A DNA stretch of 64,000 bases from Falsiroseomonas frigidaquae. Its GTDB lineage: Bacteria > Pseudomonadota > Alphaproteobacteria > Acetobacterales > Acetobacteraceae. Positions within the stretch are counted from its first letter, which is position 1. Every line of letters starts with the position of its first letter. The position numbers were made by a program, and so were the translations under genes. The stretch is taken from assembly GCF_012163145.1 (NCBI RefSeq), contig NZ_JAAVTX010000003.1:620001-684000 (forward strand), in the 5' to 3' direction. Below, in pieces: positions 8,861-17,058 of the stretch. The notes below the pieces were generated by a model that made no database searches, had not been told where the DNA came from, and saw only the letters and a list, made by a program, of their open reading frames with translations.

Positions 8861-8972
8861 TGCGAGCGCGATAGCGCTCGAGGCTACTTGCGAGCGCGAT
8901 AGCGCTCGACGCTGCCTGCGAGCGCGATAGCGCTCGACGCTGCGCCAGCGCGCCGAAGCGCTCAACGCTGCG
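8861..8972. repeat. 28-bp tandem repeat, 4 units, at mutM 3' end
   Basis: Four contiguous 28-bp units: 8861-8888, 8889-8916, 8917-8944 and a diverged unit 8945-8972. A weaker partial match precedes them at about 8833-8860. Each of the first three carries the inverted repeat CGAGCGC-GATA-GCGCTCG, so a transcript would form successive hairpins. The mutM stop codon (8962-8964) lies in the diverged unit, where TTGA (minus strand) replaces the TCGA of the other units. The array fills most of the mutM-echA gap. Confidence 0.88.
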
Positions 8973-9861
8973 TGCGGGCACAATAGAAGGTGCTGCGGCC
9001 CGACTGCACGATGCGCGATACGCCGGCACAGCCGCTTTCCGGGCCTGGGCATAGCGGGCAGGGCTGGCCTTCCCGGTCATAGACGGAAAACCGGTCCTGG
9101 AACCGGCCCAGCTCGCCATCCGCCCGCACATAATCCCGCAGGCTGGACCCGCCGGCGCCGATCGCCTCCTCCAGCACCGCCTTGATCGCCGGCGCCAGCC
9201 GAACCGCCCGGGCGCCTGGAATGGTGGCCGCCTCCCGCCTCGGCGAGATCCTGGCGCGAAAAAGCGCCTCCGCCACATAGATGTTGCCCAGCCCCGCCAC
9301 CACGCGCTGGTCCAGCAGCGCCGCCTTGATCGGCGTTTTCTTGCCGGCCAGCGATGCCCCCAGGCTGGCCGCCGTGAATTCCGGCTCCAGCGGCTCCGGC
9401 CCCATCCCTGCCAGCAGTTTGTGGGAATCCTCCGCCGCGCTCGGCACCAGGTCGATGCTGCCGAAGCGGCGCGGGTCGACGAAGCCGATCCGCGTGCCGT
9501 CCGCCGTCTCCATCACCAGGTGCTCATGCGCCTCCGGCGGCTGGTTGTGGCCGCGGGCGTCGGAGAACACGCCGTTGGGGCCCATGAACGGCACGGCAGG
9601 CCCCGCCATGGGGCGCGCCACCATCCGGCCCGACATGCCGAGATGGATCAGCAGGCTTTCCGCCGTATCCAGCCGCACCAGCATGTATTTGCCCCGCCGC
9701 CGGAAGCCGGTGACCGTGGCGCCCGTCAGCCGCCGCGCCAGCCCTTCCGGAAACGGCCAGCGCAGCCCTTCCCGCAGCGTCTCCGCCCGTGTGATGCGCC
9801 GCCCCTCGAGCACCGCCCGAAGCCCCCGCATCACCGTCTCCACCTCCGGCAATTCCGGCAT
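8962..9861 (-). CDS. mutM: Formamidopyrimidine-DNA glycosylase (Fpg/MutM)
   Basis: Base-excision-repair glycosylase/AP lyase that removes 8-oxoguanine and formamidopyrimidines. The 299-residue protein starts [14 protein letters not shown]; Pro2 is the catalytic nucleophile and Glu3 follows. Other marks are the HLGMSGRM strand, [20 protein letters not shown] (helix-two-turn-helix) and a C-terminal zinc finger ([12 protein letters not shown] and FYCARTQR). The ATG at 9859-9861 is required because Pro2 must follow Met1; the open frame further upstream is not coding. It is divergent from ubiE with a 126-bp shared promoter gap. The last codons and stop lie within a 28-bp tandem array. Confidence 0.96.
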   Translation of the reverse strand: MPELPEVETVMRGLRAVLEGRRITRAETLREGLRWPFPEGLARRLTGATVTGFRRRGKYMLVRLDTAESLLIHLGMSGRMVARPMAGPAVPFMGPNGVFSDARGHNQPPEAHEHLVMETADGTRIGFVDPRRFGSIDLVPSAAEDSHKLLAGMGPEPLEPEFTAASLGASLAGKKTPIKAALLDQRVVAGLGNIYVAEALFRARISPRREAATIPGARAVRLAPAIKAVLEEAIGAGGSSLRDYVRADGELGRFQDRFSVYDREGQPCPLCPGPESGCAGVSRIVQSGRSTFYCARTQR

Positions 9862-9987
9862 TTTTTCCTCGGGCTGCCGCTGTCTTGATGCACAGCGGGG
9901 CGCTGGCTTCGGCGGTGGCAGCACCATCTGTCATCGCGTCCGGGCGCCCCACTGGCAAGGCACCCGCCAAAGGGGCAGGATGGGACG

Positions 9988-10725
9988 ATGAGCGACACAA
10001 CCGATTTCGGCTTCCGCGAGGTGCCGCGCGCCCAGAAGGCCTCCATGGTGCGGGAGGTGTTCGAGAGCGTGGCCCCCCGCTACGACCTGATGAACGACCT
10101 GATGTCGCTCGGCATCCACCGCATCTGGAAGCGCATCTTCGTCAGTTCCATCGCGGCATCGCCGCGGGAAACACTGCTGGATCTGGCGGGCGGCACCGGG
10201 GACATCGCCTTCGGGGCGCTGGCGCGTGGGGCGAAGCGCGTCATCCTGACGGATGTGAACCCGGCCATGCTGGAAGTCGCCCAGAAGCGGGCGCTGGATC
10301 GCGGCATTGTCACGGGCCTCGATTTCGCCGTGGTCGACGCCGAGCACATCCCCCTGCCCGACCGGTCCGTGGAGAAGGTCTCCATCGCCTTCGGCCTGCG
10401 CAACTGCACGGACAAGGCGGCGGTGCTGCGGGAGGCGCGGCGCGTGCTGCGCCCCGGCGGGCGCTTCCACTGCCTGGAATTCTCCAAGGTGGCGATCGAG
10501 CCCCTCGCGAAGGTCTACGACATCTGGTCCTTCAAGGTGCTGCCGGAGATCGGCGCCCGCGTGGCGCAGGACCGCGACAGCTACGAATACCTGGCCGAAT
10601 CCATCCGCCGCTTCCCCGACCAGGAGACGCTGGAGGACATGATGCGCGAGGCCGGGCTGGAGCGCGTGGCGCATCGCAACCTCTCGGGCGGCATTGTGGC
10701 GATCCATTCGGGATGGCGCCTGTAG
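9988..10725 (+). CDS. ubiE: Ubiquinone/menaquinone C-methyltransferase UbiE
   Basis: SAM-dependent C-methyltransferase of ubiquinone biosynthesis at the inner face of the membrane. The 245-residue protein shows VFESVAPRYDLMNDLMSLG near the N-terminus, SAM motif LLDLAGGTGDIAF (about residues 62-74), IPLPDRSVEKVSIAFGLRN, and the YEYLAESIRRFPDQETL signature. It diverges from mutM, as in other alphaproteobacteria. ubiB, which often follows, is absent: the next gene is a thioesterase that overlaps it by 13 bp. Identification is firm. Confidence 0.96.
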   Translation: MSDTTDFGFREVPRAQKASMVREVFESVAPRYDLMNDLMSLGIHRIWKRIFVSSIAASPRETLLDLAGGTGDIAFGALARGAKRVILTDVNPAMLEVAQKRALDRGIVTGLDFAVVDAEHIPLPDRSVEKVSIAFGLRNCTDKAAVLREARRVLRPGGRFHCLEFSKVAIEPLAKVYDIWSFKVLPEIGARVAQDRDSYEYLAESIRRFPDQETLEDMMREAGLERVAHRNLSGGIVAIHSGWRL

Positions 10726-11171
10726 TGCCGACGACGGCGCGGGACCCGGATTTCCGGACCCGCATCGAAGCCGCCTTCGCCGCCCAGGGGCTGATGGCCA
10801 CGCTGGGCGGCCGCCTTGTGGCGCTGGAGCCCGGGCGCTGCACCATCGAGGCCGACTTCGCCCCCGGCCTGACCCAGCATCACGGCCTGTTCCATGCCGG
10901 CGTGCTGACCACGCTGGCCGACAATGCCTGCGGCTTCGCGGCGATGAGCCTGCTGCCGGCGGGGGGCGAGGTGCTGAGCGTGGAGTTCAAGGTCAGCTTC
11001 CTCCGCCCCGCATCCGGCCTGGTGGCGGTGGCGCGGGGGGAGGTGGTGAAGCCCGGCCGCAGCCTCACCTTCTGCCGCGCCGATGTTTTTGTTCGCGACG
11101 CGGCTGGGACCGAGACCCTCGCCGCCAGCATGATGGCGACGATGATGGCCGCCGCGCCCGAGGCGCGCTGA
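10713..11171 (+). CDS. PaaI-family hot-dog-fold thioesterase
   Basis: Predicted acyl-CoA thioesterase of 152 residues. The hot-dog signature is clear: HHGLFHAGVLTTLADNACGFAA (about residues 46-67) holds the helix and the catalytic Asp position, then GEVLSVEFKVSFLRPASG. The start ATG at 10713 overlaps the end of ubiE by 13 bp in another frame, which implies translational coupling. Physiological role is unclear; family members clear dead-end acyl-CoA or aryl-CoA esters. It ends 58 bp from the end of a convergent Bug receptor gene. Confidence 0.86.
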   Translation: MAPVVPTTARDPDFRTRIEAAFAAQGLMATLGGRLVALEPGRCTIEADFAPGLTQHHGLFHAGVLTTLADNACGFAAMSLLPAGGEVLSVEFKVSFLRPASGLVAVARGEVVKPGRSLTFCRADVFVRDAAGTETLAASMMATMMAAAPEAR

Positions 11172-11229
11172 GGCGTTGCCTTGGCGCATTTTCCGAGTCG
11201 CCTTACCAAGCCGCAAGGCCTGAAAATGC

Positions 11230-12201
11230 TTACTGCAGCCGCAGCCCGATGCGGCGGATCACCGGCTCCCAGGTCGCGCGTTCCGCCGCCAGGTACTGCG
11301 CCAGATGCGCCGGCCCGCTGCTGGCCGGCTGCGCGCCGATGCGGACCAGCGCCGCGCCCACCTGTTCATCCTTCAGTGCCTCCGCCAGGGCCTCCGCCAT
11401 GCGCTGCCGGATCGCATCCGGCGTGCCGGCGGGGGCCAGCAGCGCCTGGAAGTTACGCACCACCAGCGCCGGATGGCCGAGCTCCGCCGTGGTCGGGATG
11501 GACGGCGCGAGAGGTGAACGCGCATCGGCGGTGATCGCCAGCGCCCGCACCCGGCCCGTCTCCACCAGAGGCAGCAGGGCGGAGATGTCGCCGAACAGCG
11601 CCTCGATCTTGCCGCCGATCACATCGGGCAGCGCCGCACCGGTGCCGCGATAGGGCACGTGTTCCAGCCGGATCTCCGCCAGCTGGCCCAGCAATTCCAT
11701 CGCCAGATGCGGCGTGGTGCCGATGCCGGCGGAGCCGAAATTCAGCGCCCCGGGCCGGCTGCGCGCCAGCGCCACGAAGGCCGCGAGGTCCGCCGCCGGC
11801 AGGTCGTTCGTCACCGCCAGGATCTGCGGGCTGTCGGCGATCAGCGCCACGGGTGCCAGCGCACGCAGCGGGTCCGGCGCATCCGCGGCGCCTGCGGCCG
11901 GCGCGATCACCAGCGGGCCGGGGGAGCCGACCAGCATCGTGTAGCCATCCGGCCGCGCCGCCGCGACCACGCGGGTGCCGACCAGCCCGCCGGCGCCGGC
12001 GCGGTTCTCCACGATCACGGTCTGGCCCAGCGCCCGGCGCAGCCCCTCCGCCACCGGCCGTGCCACATTGTCCACCGGCCCGCCGGGCGCGAAGGGCACC
12101 ACCAGCGTCACCGGCCGCTGCGGCCAACCCTCCTGCGCGCGAGCCAGGCCGGGCGCGGCCAGCGTGGCCCCCAGCAGCATGCGCCGTGTCGTCCTGATCA
12201 T
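11230..12201 (-). CDS. Bug-family (TTT) periplasmic receptor 1
   Basis: Extracytoplasmic solute-binding protein, expected to bind a carboxylate in the periplasm. The 323-residue protein has a twin-arginine-like signal (TTRRMLLGATLAAPGLARA, cleavage near residue 22), then the family hallmarks VVPFAPGGPVDNVARPVAEG, GQTVIVENRAGAGG, DGYTMLVG and HVPYRGTGAALPDVIGG. It is divergent from the enolase-superfamily gene, with a 65-bp gap holding both promoters, so the receptor may sense or import that enzyme's substrate. No TctA/TctB transport subunits lie nearby. The start at 12199-12201 gives the signal peptide at the N-terminus. Confidence 0.9.
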   Translation of the reverse strand: MIRTTRRMLLGATLAAPGLARAQEGWPQRPVTLVVPFAPGGPVDNVARPVAEGLRRALGQTVIVENRAGAGGLVGTRVVAAARPDGYTMLVGSPGPLVIAPAAGAADAPDPLRALAPVALIADSPQILAVTNDLPAADLAAFVALARSRPGALNFGSAGIGTTPHLAMELLGQLAEIRLEHVPYRGTGAALPDVIGGKIEALFGDISALLPLVETGRVRALAITADARSPLAPSIPTTAELGHPALVVRNFQALLAPAGTPDAIRQRMAEALAEALKDEQVGAALVRIGAQPASSGPAHLAQYLAAERATWEPVIRRIGLRLQ

Positions 12202-12266
12202 GGTGTTCCTCCCTCTTCCCGCGCCGCGCCGCGGCTTCCACACTCGGCAAAACAGGAAAGTCCGCC

Positions 12267-13337
12267 ATGCGCATCGCATCGATCGAAACGCTTCCCTGCG
12301 TGCAGCGCCAGGAAGACCCGAGCTGGAATTTCGCCCGCGGCGCGATCCCGAATGTGCGCGGCTGGATCATCCGCGTGCGCGACACGGATGGCGCGGAGGG
12401 TTTCGGTTATGGCCATGCCATGGCCCTCGTCACCGGCCTGCCGGAGGCGCTGCCGCATGCCGTCGCGCATTACGAAAAACTGCTGAAGGACCGCCCGCTG
12501 GCCGACCTCGCCGCGCATGCGGAGGCGATGGGCGCGGCGCTGGTGCATGCGCCGGGCGCGCGGGCCGGGGTGGAGATGGCGCTGCACGACCTGCTGGCGC
12601 GGCGCCTGTCCATCCCCGTCGGCACCCTGTTCGGCGGCCGGTTCCGCGACCGCATCCCCTGCGCCCGCCTGCTGGCGCTGAAGCCGCCGGAGGGCATGGC
12701 GGAGAAGGCCGCCGCCCTGGTGGCGGAAGGCTATCGCGCGCTGAAGGTGAAGTTCAGCGGCGATCCGGCGCTGGATGCCGCGCGGCTGGCCGCGATCCGC
12801 GCCGCGGTGGGGCCGGCGGTGCGCCTCTCCCTGGACCCCAACCAGGCCTATTCCGCCAAGGGTTTTCTGCAGTTGTTCGAGCGCATCTGCGTCCACGACA
12901 TCGCGCTGGTCGAACAGCCGGTGCCGGCGAGCGATTGGGACGGGCTGGCGCTGCTGACGGCACGGCTCGGCGTGCCGGTGGAGGCGGATGAAAGCGCCGC
13001 CTCGCTCACCGATGTGGCCCGCCTGGCGCGCACGCGCATGGTGGATGTGATGAACCTGAAGCCCACCAAGATCGGCGGCATCCGGGACACGCTGGCGGCC
13101 ATCGCCATCTGCGAGGCCGCCGGCATCGGCGTGCGCTTCGGCGCCAGCTTCGGGCCGGGGCTGCTGCAGGCCTTCACCAGCCACCTGGCGGCCTCGCTCA
13201 AGCATCTGGAGCATTCCTCCGAACTCGCGGAACACGCCCATCTGCTCGATGACCCCTTCGCGCCTTACCCTGTTGTGGATGGCAGCGTGGCCGTGCCGGA
13301 TGCGCCCGGCACGGGGCTCGATCTCATCGCCCCTTGA
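12267..13337 (+). CDS. Mandelate racemase/muconate lactonizing enzyme family protein
   Basis: Enolase-superfamily enzyme of 356 residues that would abstract a proton alpha to a carboxylate. A capping domain (about 1-125) precedes the barrel. Key residues seen are the KxK motif in ALKVKFSG (about residues 153-159), metal ligands in LSLDPNQ, ALVEQPVP and VEADES, and the second-half Lys in MNLKPTKIGG. This pattern fits muconate cycloisomerase or dipeptide-epimerase-type subgroups better than sugar-acid dehydratases. It is divergent from a Bug receptor and ends 14 bp inside the convergent crotonase gene. The substrate is unknown. Confidence 0.87.
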   Translation: MRIASIETLPCVQRQEDPSWNFARGAIPNVRGWIIRVRDTDGAEGFGYGHAMALVTGLPEALPHAVAHYEKLLKDRPLADLAAHAEAMGAALVHAPGARAGVEMALHDLLARRLSIPVGTLFGGRFRDRIPCARLLALKPPEGMAEKAAALVAEGYRALKVKFSGDPALDAARLAAIRAAVGPAVRLSLDPNQAYSAKGFLQLFERICVHDIALVEQPVPASDWDGLALLTARLGVPVEADESAASLTDVARLARTRMVDVMNLKPTKIGGIRDTLAAIAICEAAGIGVRFGASFGPGLLQAFTSHLAASLKHLEHSSELAEHAHLLDDPFAPYPVVDGSVAVPDAPGTGLDLIAP

Positions 13338-14094
13338 AGACGGGCTTGCGCTTCTCCGCGAAGGCACGCAGGGCCTCCTGCGTGTCCTCGGTGGAGGCCA
13401 GCGCCACGGTCTGCGACTGCTCGTAGAGATAGCCCTCATGCAGCGGCAGGTCTTCCGTCACCCGAAAACTGCGCTTCGCCGCCCGCACCGCCAGCGGCAC
13501 CTTCTGGGCGATCTCCGCGGCGATGGCCTGCGCCGCTTCCACCACCTTGTCGCGCGGCACGCAGACCGAGGCCGCGTTCATCCGGTACAGTTCCGGCCCG
13601 GTGATGCGGCGCGCGGTGTAGATCATCAGCCGCGCATCGGATTCACCGAGATGCCGGCGCACATGCTTCACGCCGCCCGCGAGGCCGACATCGACCTCGG
13701 TCATGGACATGAAGCTCTCCTCCGCCACCACCAGGATGTCGCAGCACAGCGCCAGCACGCAGCCGGCGCCGATGGCGGCACCGTTCACCGCGGCGATCAC
13801 GGGCTTCTCGCATTCCAGCACGCAGTCGAAGCCGGCGCGCACCAGGCGGTTGTGGCGCGGGAAGGCGCCGGGCGCGCTGCGGTCCGGCCGGTCCTTCAGA
13901 TCCGCCCCCGCCGAGAAGGTTTTTCCGGATCCCGTCAGCACGACGGCGCGCACGTCGTCGCGGTCATGCAGCTCGTCGAAAACGCGGACAATGTCCTCGC
14001 GGAACGCGCCGTTCTGCGCGTTCACGGGGGGGCGGTCGATGGTCACCGTCGCGACGAAATCGGCGACGTCCAGCCTGATGGTCGAAAAACTCAT
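13324..14094 (-). CDS. Enoyl-CoA hydratase/isomerase family protein, one catalytic Glu missing
   Basis: Crotonase-fold enzyme of 256 residues, last gene of the long minus-strand catabolic operon. The oxyanion-hole segment FSAGADLKDRP is present. Where classical hydratases read GGGCEL, this protein reads GAGCVL, so the first catalytic Glu is Val; the second Glu is retained in SMTEVDVGLAGG. This pattern suggests an isomerase, hydrolase or decarboxylase rather than a simple hydratase. The start overlaps the stop of the preceding Bug gene by 4 bp, and its end overlaps the convergent enolase gene by 14 bp. It could act on the CoA ester made by the operon's CaiB-type transferase. Confidence 0.88.
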   Translation of the reverse strand: MSFSTIRLDVADFVATVTIDRPPVNAQNGAFREDIVRVFDELHDRDDVRAVVLTGSGKTFSAGADLKDRPDRSAPGAFPRHNRLVRAGFDCVLECEKPVIAAVNGAAIGAGCVLALCCDILVVAEESFMSMTEVDVGLAGGVKHVRRHLGESDARLMIYTARRITGPELYRMNAASVCVPRDKVVEAAQAIAAEIAQKVPLAVRAAKRSFRVTEDLPLHEGYLYEQSQTVALASTEDTQEALRAFAEKRKPVFKGR

Positions 14095-15059
14095 TCCACG
14101 CGTATCCCTGCCGCCTCGATCACCTGTTTCCAGCGCGCGCTCTCGCGCTCGATCGTCGCCGACAATTCCTGGGGCGTGGAAGGTGTGGCCTCCTCGCCCA
14201 GCTCCTCCATCCGCGCCAGGTAATCCGGGCGCTGCAGGATGGCGACGATCACCTGGTTCAGCTTCGCCACCACCGGCGCGGGCGTGCCGCCGGTGGCCGC
14301 GATGTAGTTGAAGGGCGCGGCATCGAAGCCCGGCAGCGTCTCCGCGATCGCCGGCACATCCGGCGCCTGCTTCGACCGCGCCGGCGTGGTGACGCCCAGC
14401 GCGCGCAGCTTGCCGTCGCGCGCCTGCGGCAGCAGCACGGAGAGCGTATCCAGCGCCATCGAGACGGTGCCGCCCAGCAGATCCGTCAGCGCGGCGGAGG
14501 TGCCGCGATAGGGCACATGGGTGATGTCGATCTGCGCCATGAACTTCAGCAACTCCCCCGCCAGGTGGGAGGAGGAGCCGACGCCGGAGGAGGCGAAGGT
14601 CAGCGTGCCCGGCCGCGCCTTGGCGAGTGCGATCAGCTCCGCCAGGTTTCGCGCCGGGACGGAGGGATGCACCACCAGCAGATTGGGCGCGCGCTTGTAG
14701 CCCGAGACCGGGGCGAAATCCTTGATCGGGTCGTAGGGCACGCTGCGCATCAGGTGCGGGCTGATGATCTGCGGCGCCGGCGTGCCGTAGAGCAGCGTAT
14801 GCCCATCCGCCGCGGCGCGGGCCACGGCCTGCGCGCCGATGGTCGCCGCCCCGCCCGGGCGGTTCTCCACCACCACGGGCTGGCCGAGCGGCCCGGCCAT
14901 CGCCTCCGCCAGCATGCGGGCGGAGGCATCGGCGGACCCGCCTGCGGCATAGGGCACGATCAGCCGCAGCGGCCGGGCGGGGAAATCCTGCGCCTGTGCC
15001 TGCGCCAGGGCGGGTGCGGCCAGGCTGGCGGCCAGCAGGCCGCGTCGGGTCATGCTCAT
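14091..15059 (-). CDS. Bug-family (TTT) periplasmic receptor 2
   Basis: Periplasmic carboxylate-binding protein of 322 residues. It opens MSMTRRGLLAASLAAPALAQ, a twin-arginine-like signal with cleavage near residue 24. Family blocks follow: LRLIVPYAAGGSADASARML, GQPVVVENRPGGAATIGA, DGHTLLYGT and HVPYRGTSAALTDLLGG. It overlaps genes on both sides by 4 bp (the receptor upstream and the crotonase downstream), so the order is receptor 4, receptor 3, receptor 2, crotonase in one transcript. ATG at 15057-15059 or the next Met two codons on could be used. The ligand is unknown. Confidence 0.9.
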   Translation of the reverse strand: MSMTRRGLLAASLAAPALAQAQAQDFPARPLRLIVPYAAGGSADASARMLAEAMAGPLGQPVVVENRPGGAATIGAQAVARAAADGHTLLYGTPAPQIISPHLMRSVPYDPIKDFAPVSGYKRAPNLLVVHPSVPARNLAELIALAKARPGTLTFASSGVGSSSHLAGELLKFMAQIDITHVPYRGTSAALTDLLGGTVSMALDTLSVLLPQARDGKLRALGVTTPARSKQAPDVPAIAETLPGFDAAPFNYIAATGGTPAPVVAKLNQVIVAILQRPDYLARMEELGEEATPSTPQELSATIERESARWKQVIEAAGIRVE

Positions 15060-16024
15060 TGGATGCGGATGCCTCCCCGCTCGATCACCGGGCCCCAGCG
15101 ATCATGTTCTTCCCGCACCATCGCGGCCAGTGCTTCGGGCGTGCCGCCCAGCTTCTCGATCCCCAGGATGTCGAAGCGGCTGGTCAGCGGCGGCGAATCC
15201 AGGATCTCGTTCAGCGCCGCGTTCAGCCGCGCGATGATCTCGGGCGGCGTGCGGCCGGGGGCCAGGATGTAGTTGAAGCTGGCATCGTGGAAGCCCGGCA
15301 GGGTGCGGCCGATCGGCGGCAGGTCCGGCGCCGCCGCGGCGGGTTCCGCGGTGGAGACGCCGAGCGCCTTCATGCGTCCATCGCGCACCAGCGGCAGCAG
15401 GGTGGCGATGTTGTCCATCATGAAGTCGACGCGCCCGGCCATCACATCCTGCGTCGCCGGAGCGGTGCCGCGGAACGGCACATGCAGCATCTCCAGCCCC
15501 GCCATCTGGCCGAACATCGCCGCGGCCAGATGGCCGGAAGACGCCACGCCGGCGCTGGCGAAGGTCAGCCCATCCGCCTTCGACTTGCCGAGCGCGATCA
15601 GCCCCGCCACGTCGTTCGCCGGGAAATCCGGCCGCACCACCAGCAGTTTTGGCGCACGCAGCACCGCAATCACCGGCGTGAAATCCGCCTGCGGGTCGTA
15701 GCTCAGGTTCCGCATCAGATGCGGGTTCAGGATCTGCACATTCGGCGTGGCATAGAGCAGCGTCAGCCCATCCGGCGCCGAACGGGCGACGTTGACGGCG
15801 CCGATGGTGGTGCCGCCGCCGGGGCGGTTCTCCACCGTCACCGGCTGGCCGAGCATGCTCCCGAGCGGTTCCGCCAGCAGACGGCCCACGGTGTCCGCCG
15901 CGCCGCCCGGCGCGAAGGGCACCACCAGCCGCATCGGCCGCGAGGGCGACCATTGCTGCGCTCTGGCCGAACGACTCAGGGCCAGCAGGCCGCCGGCGGC
16001 GGCCAGAAGGGTTCTGCGGTTCAT
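15056..16024 (-). CDS. Bug-family (TTT) periplasmic receptor 3
   Basis: Second of three consecutive receptors, 322 residues. Signal MNRRTLLAAAGGLLALSRSA (twin Arg, cleavage near ARA-Q at about residue 22), then MRLVVPFAPGGAADTVGRLL, GQPVTVENRPGGGTTIGA, DGLTLLYAT and HVPFRGTAPATQDVMAG. By eye it is clearly diverged from receptors 2 and 4 outside the family blocks, so the three are not a very recent triplication. It is separated from receptor 4 by only 4 bp and overlaps receptor 2 by 4 bp. The ligand is unknown, possibly related to the operon's substrate. Confidence 0.9.
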   Translation of the reverse strand: MNRRTLLAAAGGLLALSRSARAQQWSPSRPMRLVVPFAPGGAADTVGRLLAEPLGSMLGQPVTVENRPGGGTTIGAVNVARSAPDGLTLLYATPNVQILNPHLMRNLSYDPQADFTPVIAVLRAPKLLVVRPDFPANDVAGLIALGKSKADGLTFASAGVASSGHLAAAMFGQMAGLEMLHVPFRGTAPATQDVMAGRVDFMMDNIATLLPLVRDGRMKALGVSTAEPAAAAPDLPPIGRTLPGFHDASFNYILAPGRTPPEIIARLNAALNEILDSPPLTSRFDILGIEKLGGTPEALAAMVREEHDRWGPVIERGGIRIQ

Positions 16025-16028
16025 CGGC

Positions 16029-17018
16029 TCAATCCAGGGTGATGTTGTTGGCGCGCACGACCTCGGCCCAGGTGGAGGAGGTCTGCCGGATGAAATTCGC
16101 GAAATCGTCCGGATTGCTGCCGACCACGCGGCCGCCCTGGTTGATCAGCGCCTGGCGCGTCTCCGGATCCGCCAGGGCCGCCTGCGCCGCGCTGGCCAGC
16201 GCCGCCAGGCGATCGGCCGGGATGCCGGCCGGGCCGAGCAGCCCGTACCAGGTCTCGCTGATCATGTTCGGCACGCCGGCCTCGATGGCGGTGGGCAGGT
16301 CCGGCATGATGCCGAGGCGTTCCGCGGAGGTGACGGCCAGTGCCGGCACGCTGCCCGCCCGCACATGCGTCAGCAGCGCCGGCACATCCGCCGCCAGGAT
16401 CTGGATGCGCCCGGCCAGCAGATCCGTCACCGCCGGCGCCGCGCCGCGATAGGGGATGTGGACGATGTCGATGCCGGCGCGGATCTTCAGCAATTCACCC
16501 GCCATGTGCAGCGAGGAGCCGACGCCGGCGGAGCCGAAGGAAAGCTGGCCCGGCCGCGCCTTGGCCATCGCCACCAGCTCCGCCAGGTTCTTCGGGCCGA
16601 GATTCGGCGCGATGGCGATGATCTGCGGCACGGCCAGCACCTGGCTGATCGGCGCCAGATCCTTCTGCACGTCATAGGGCATGCTGCGCTGCAGGTGCGG
16701 CAGGATGACGATGGCGCCGGAGCTGGCCATCACCACGGTGTGCCCATCCGCCCGCGCCTTCGCCGCCGCATCCACGCCGATGGCACCACCGGCGCCGGCG
16801 CGGGAATCCACCACGATGGGCTTGCCCAGGCGTTCGGACATCACCCGCGCCGTGACGCGCGCGATGAAATCGGCCGGGCCGCCCGCGGCGAAGGGCACGA
16901 TCATGCGGATCGGCTGGTCCGGGAAGGCCGCCTGAGCGCGGGCCATCTGCGGCAGCGCGGCGAGGCCGAGGGTGCCCAGGCCAAGCGAACCGAGGGCGGT
17001 GCGGCGGGTGATGTTCAT
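16029..17018 (-). CDS. Bug-family (TTT) periplasmic receptor 4
   Basis: First of the three consecutive receptors in transcription order, 329 residues. The N-terminus MNITRRTALGSLGLGTLGL continues to a cleavage site near ARA-Q at about residue 28. Family blocks are IRMIVPFAAGGPADFIARVT, GKPIVVDSRAGAGGAIG, DGHTVVMAS and HIPYRGAAPAVTDLLAG. The ATG at 17016-17018 has GGAGGAAAC just upstream and is preceded by a 24-bp stretch of 9-bp direct repeats separating it from the amidohydrolase gene. The frame is open further upstream but that part lies in the neighbour. Confidence 0.9.
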   Translation of the reverse strand: MNITRRTALGSLGLGTLGLAALPQMARAQAAFPDQPIRMIVPFAAGGPADFIARVTARVMSERLGKPIVVDSRAGAGGAIGVDAAAKARADGHTVVMASSGAIVILPHLQRSMPYDVQKDLAPISQVLAVPQIIAIAPNLGPKNLAELVAMAKARPGQLSFGSAGVGSSLHMAGELLKIRAGIDIVHIPYRGAAPAVTDLLAGRIQILAADVPALLTHVRAGSVPALAVTSAERLGIMPDLPTAIEAGVPNMISETWYGLLGPAGIPADRLAALASAAQAALADPETRQALINQGGRVVGSNPDDFANFIRQTSSTWAEVVRANNITLD

Positions 17019-17033
17019 TGTTGTTTCCTCCGT

Positions 17034-17057
17034 GTCGTTGTTGTCGTTGTTGTCGTT
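17034..17057. repeat. 9-bp direct repeat (GTCGTTGTT), 2.7 units
   Basis: GTCGTTGTT occurs at 17034-17042 and 17043-17051, followed by GTCGTT at 17052-17057. It fills most of the 40-bp gap between the amidohydrolase and receptor 4 genes, just upstream of that receptor's ribosome binding site. As the only non-overlapping junction with a sizeable gap inside the operon, it might tune translation of the receptors. Confidence 0.8.
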
Positions 17058-17058
17058 A

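Noticed and set aside
14091-17018. Recent tandem triplication of one Bug gene
   Set aside because: The three proteins share only family blocks and differ widely elsewhere, so they are old paralogues or independent acquisitions.
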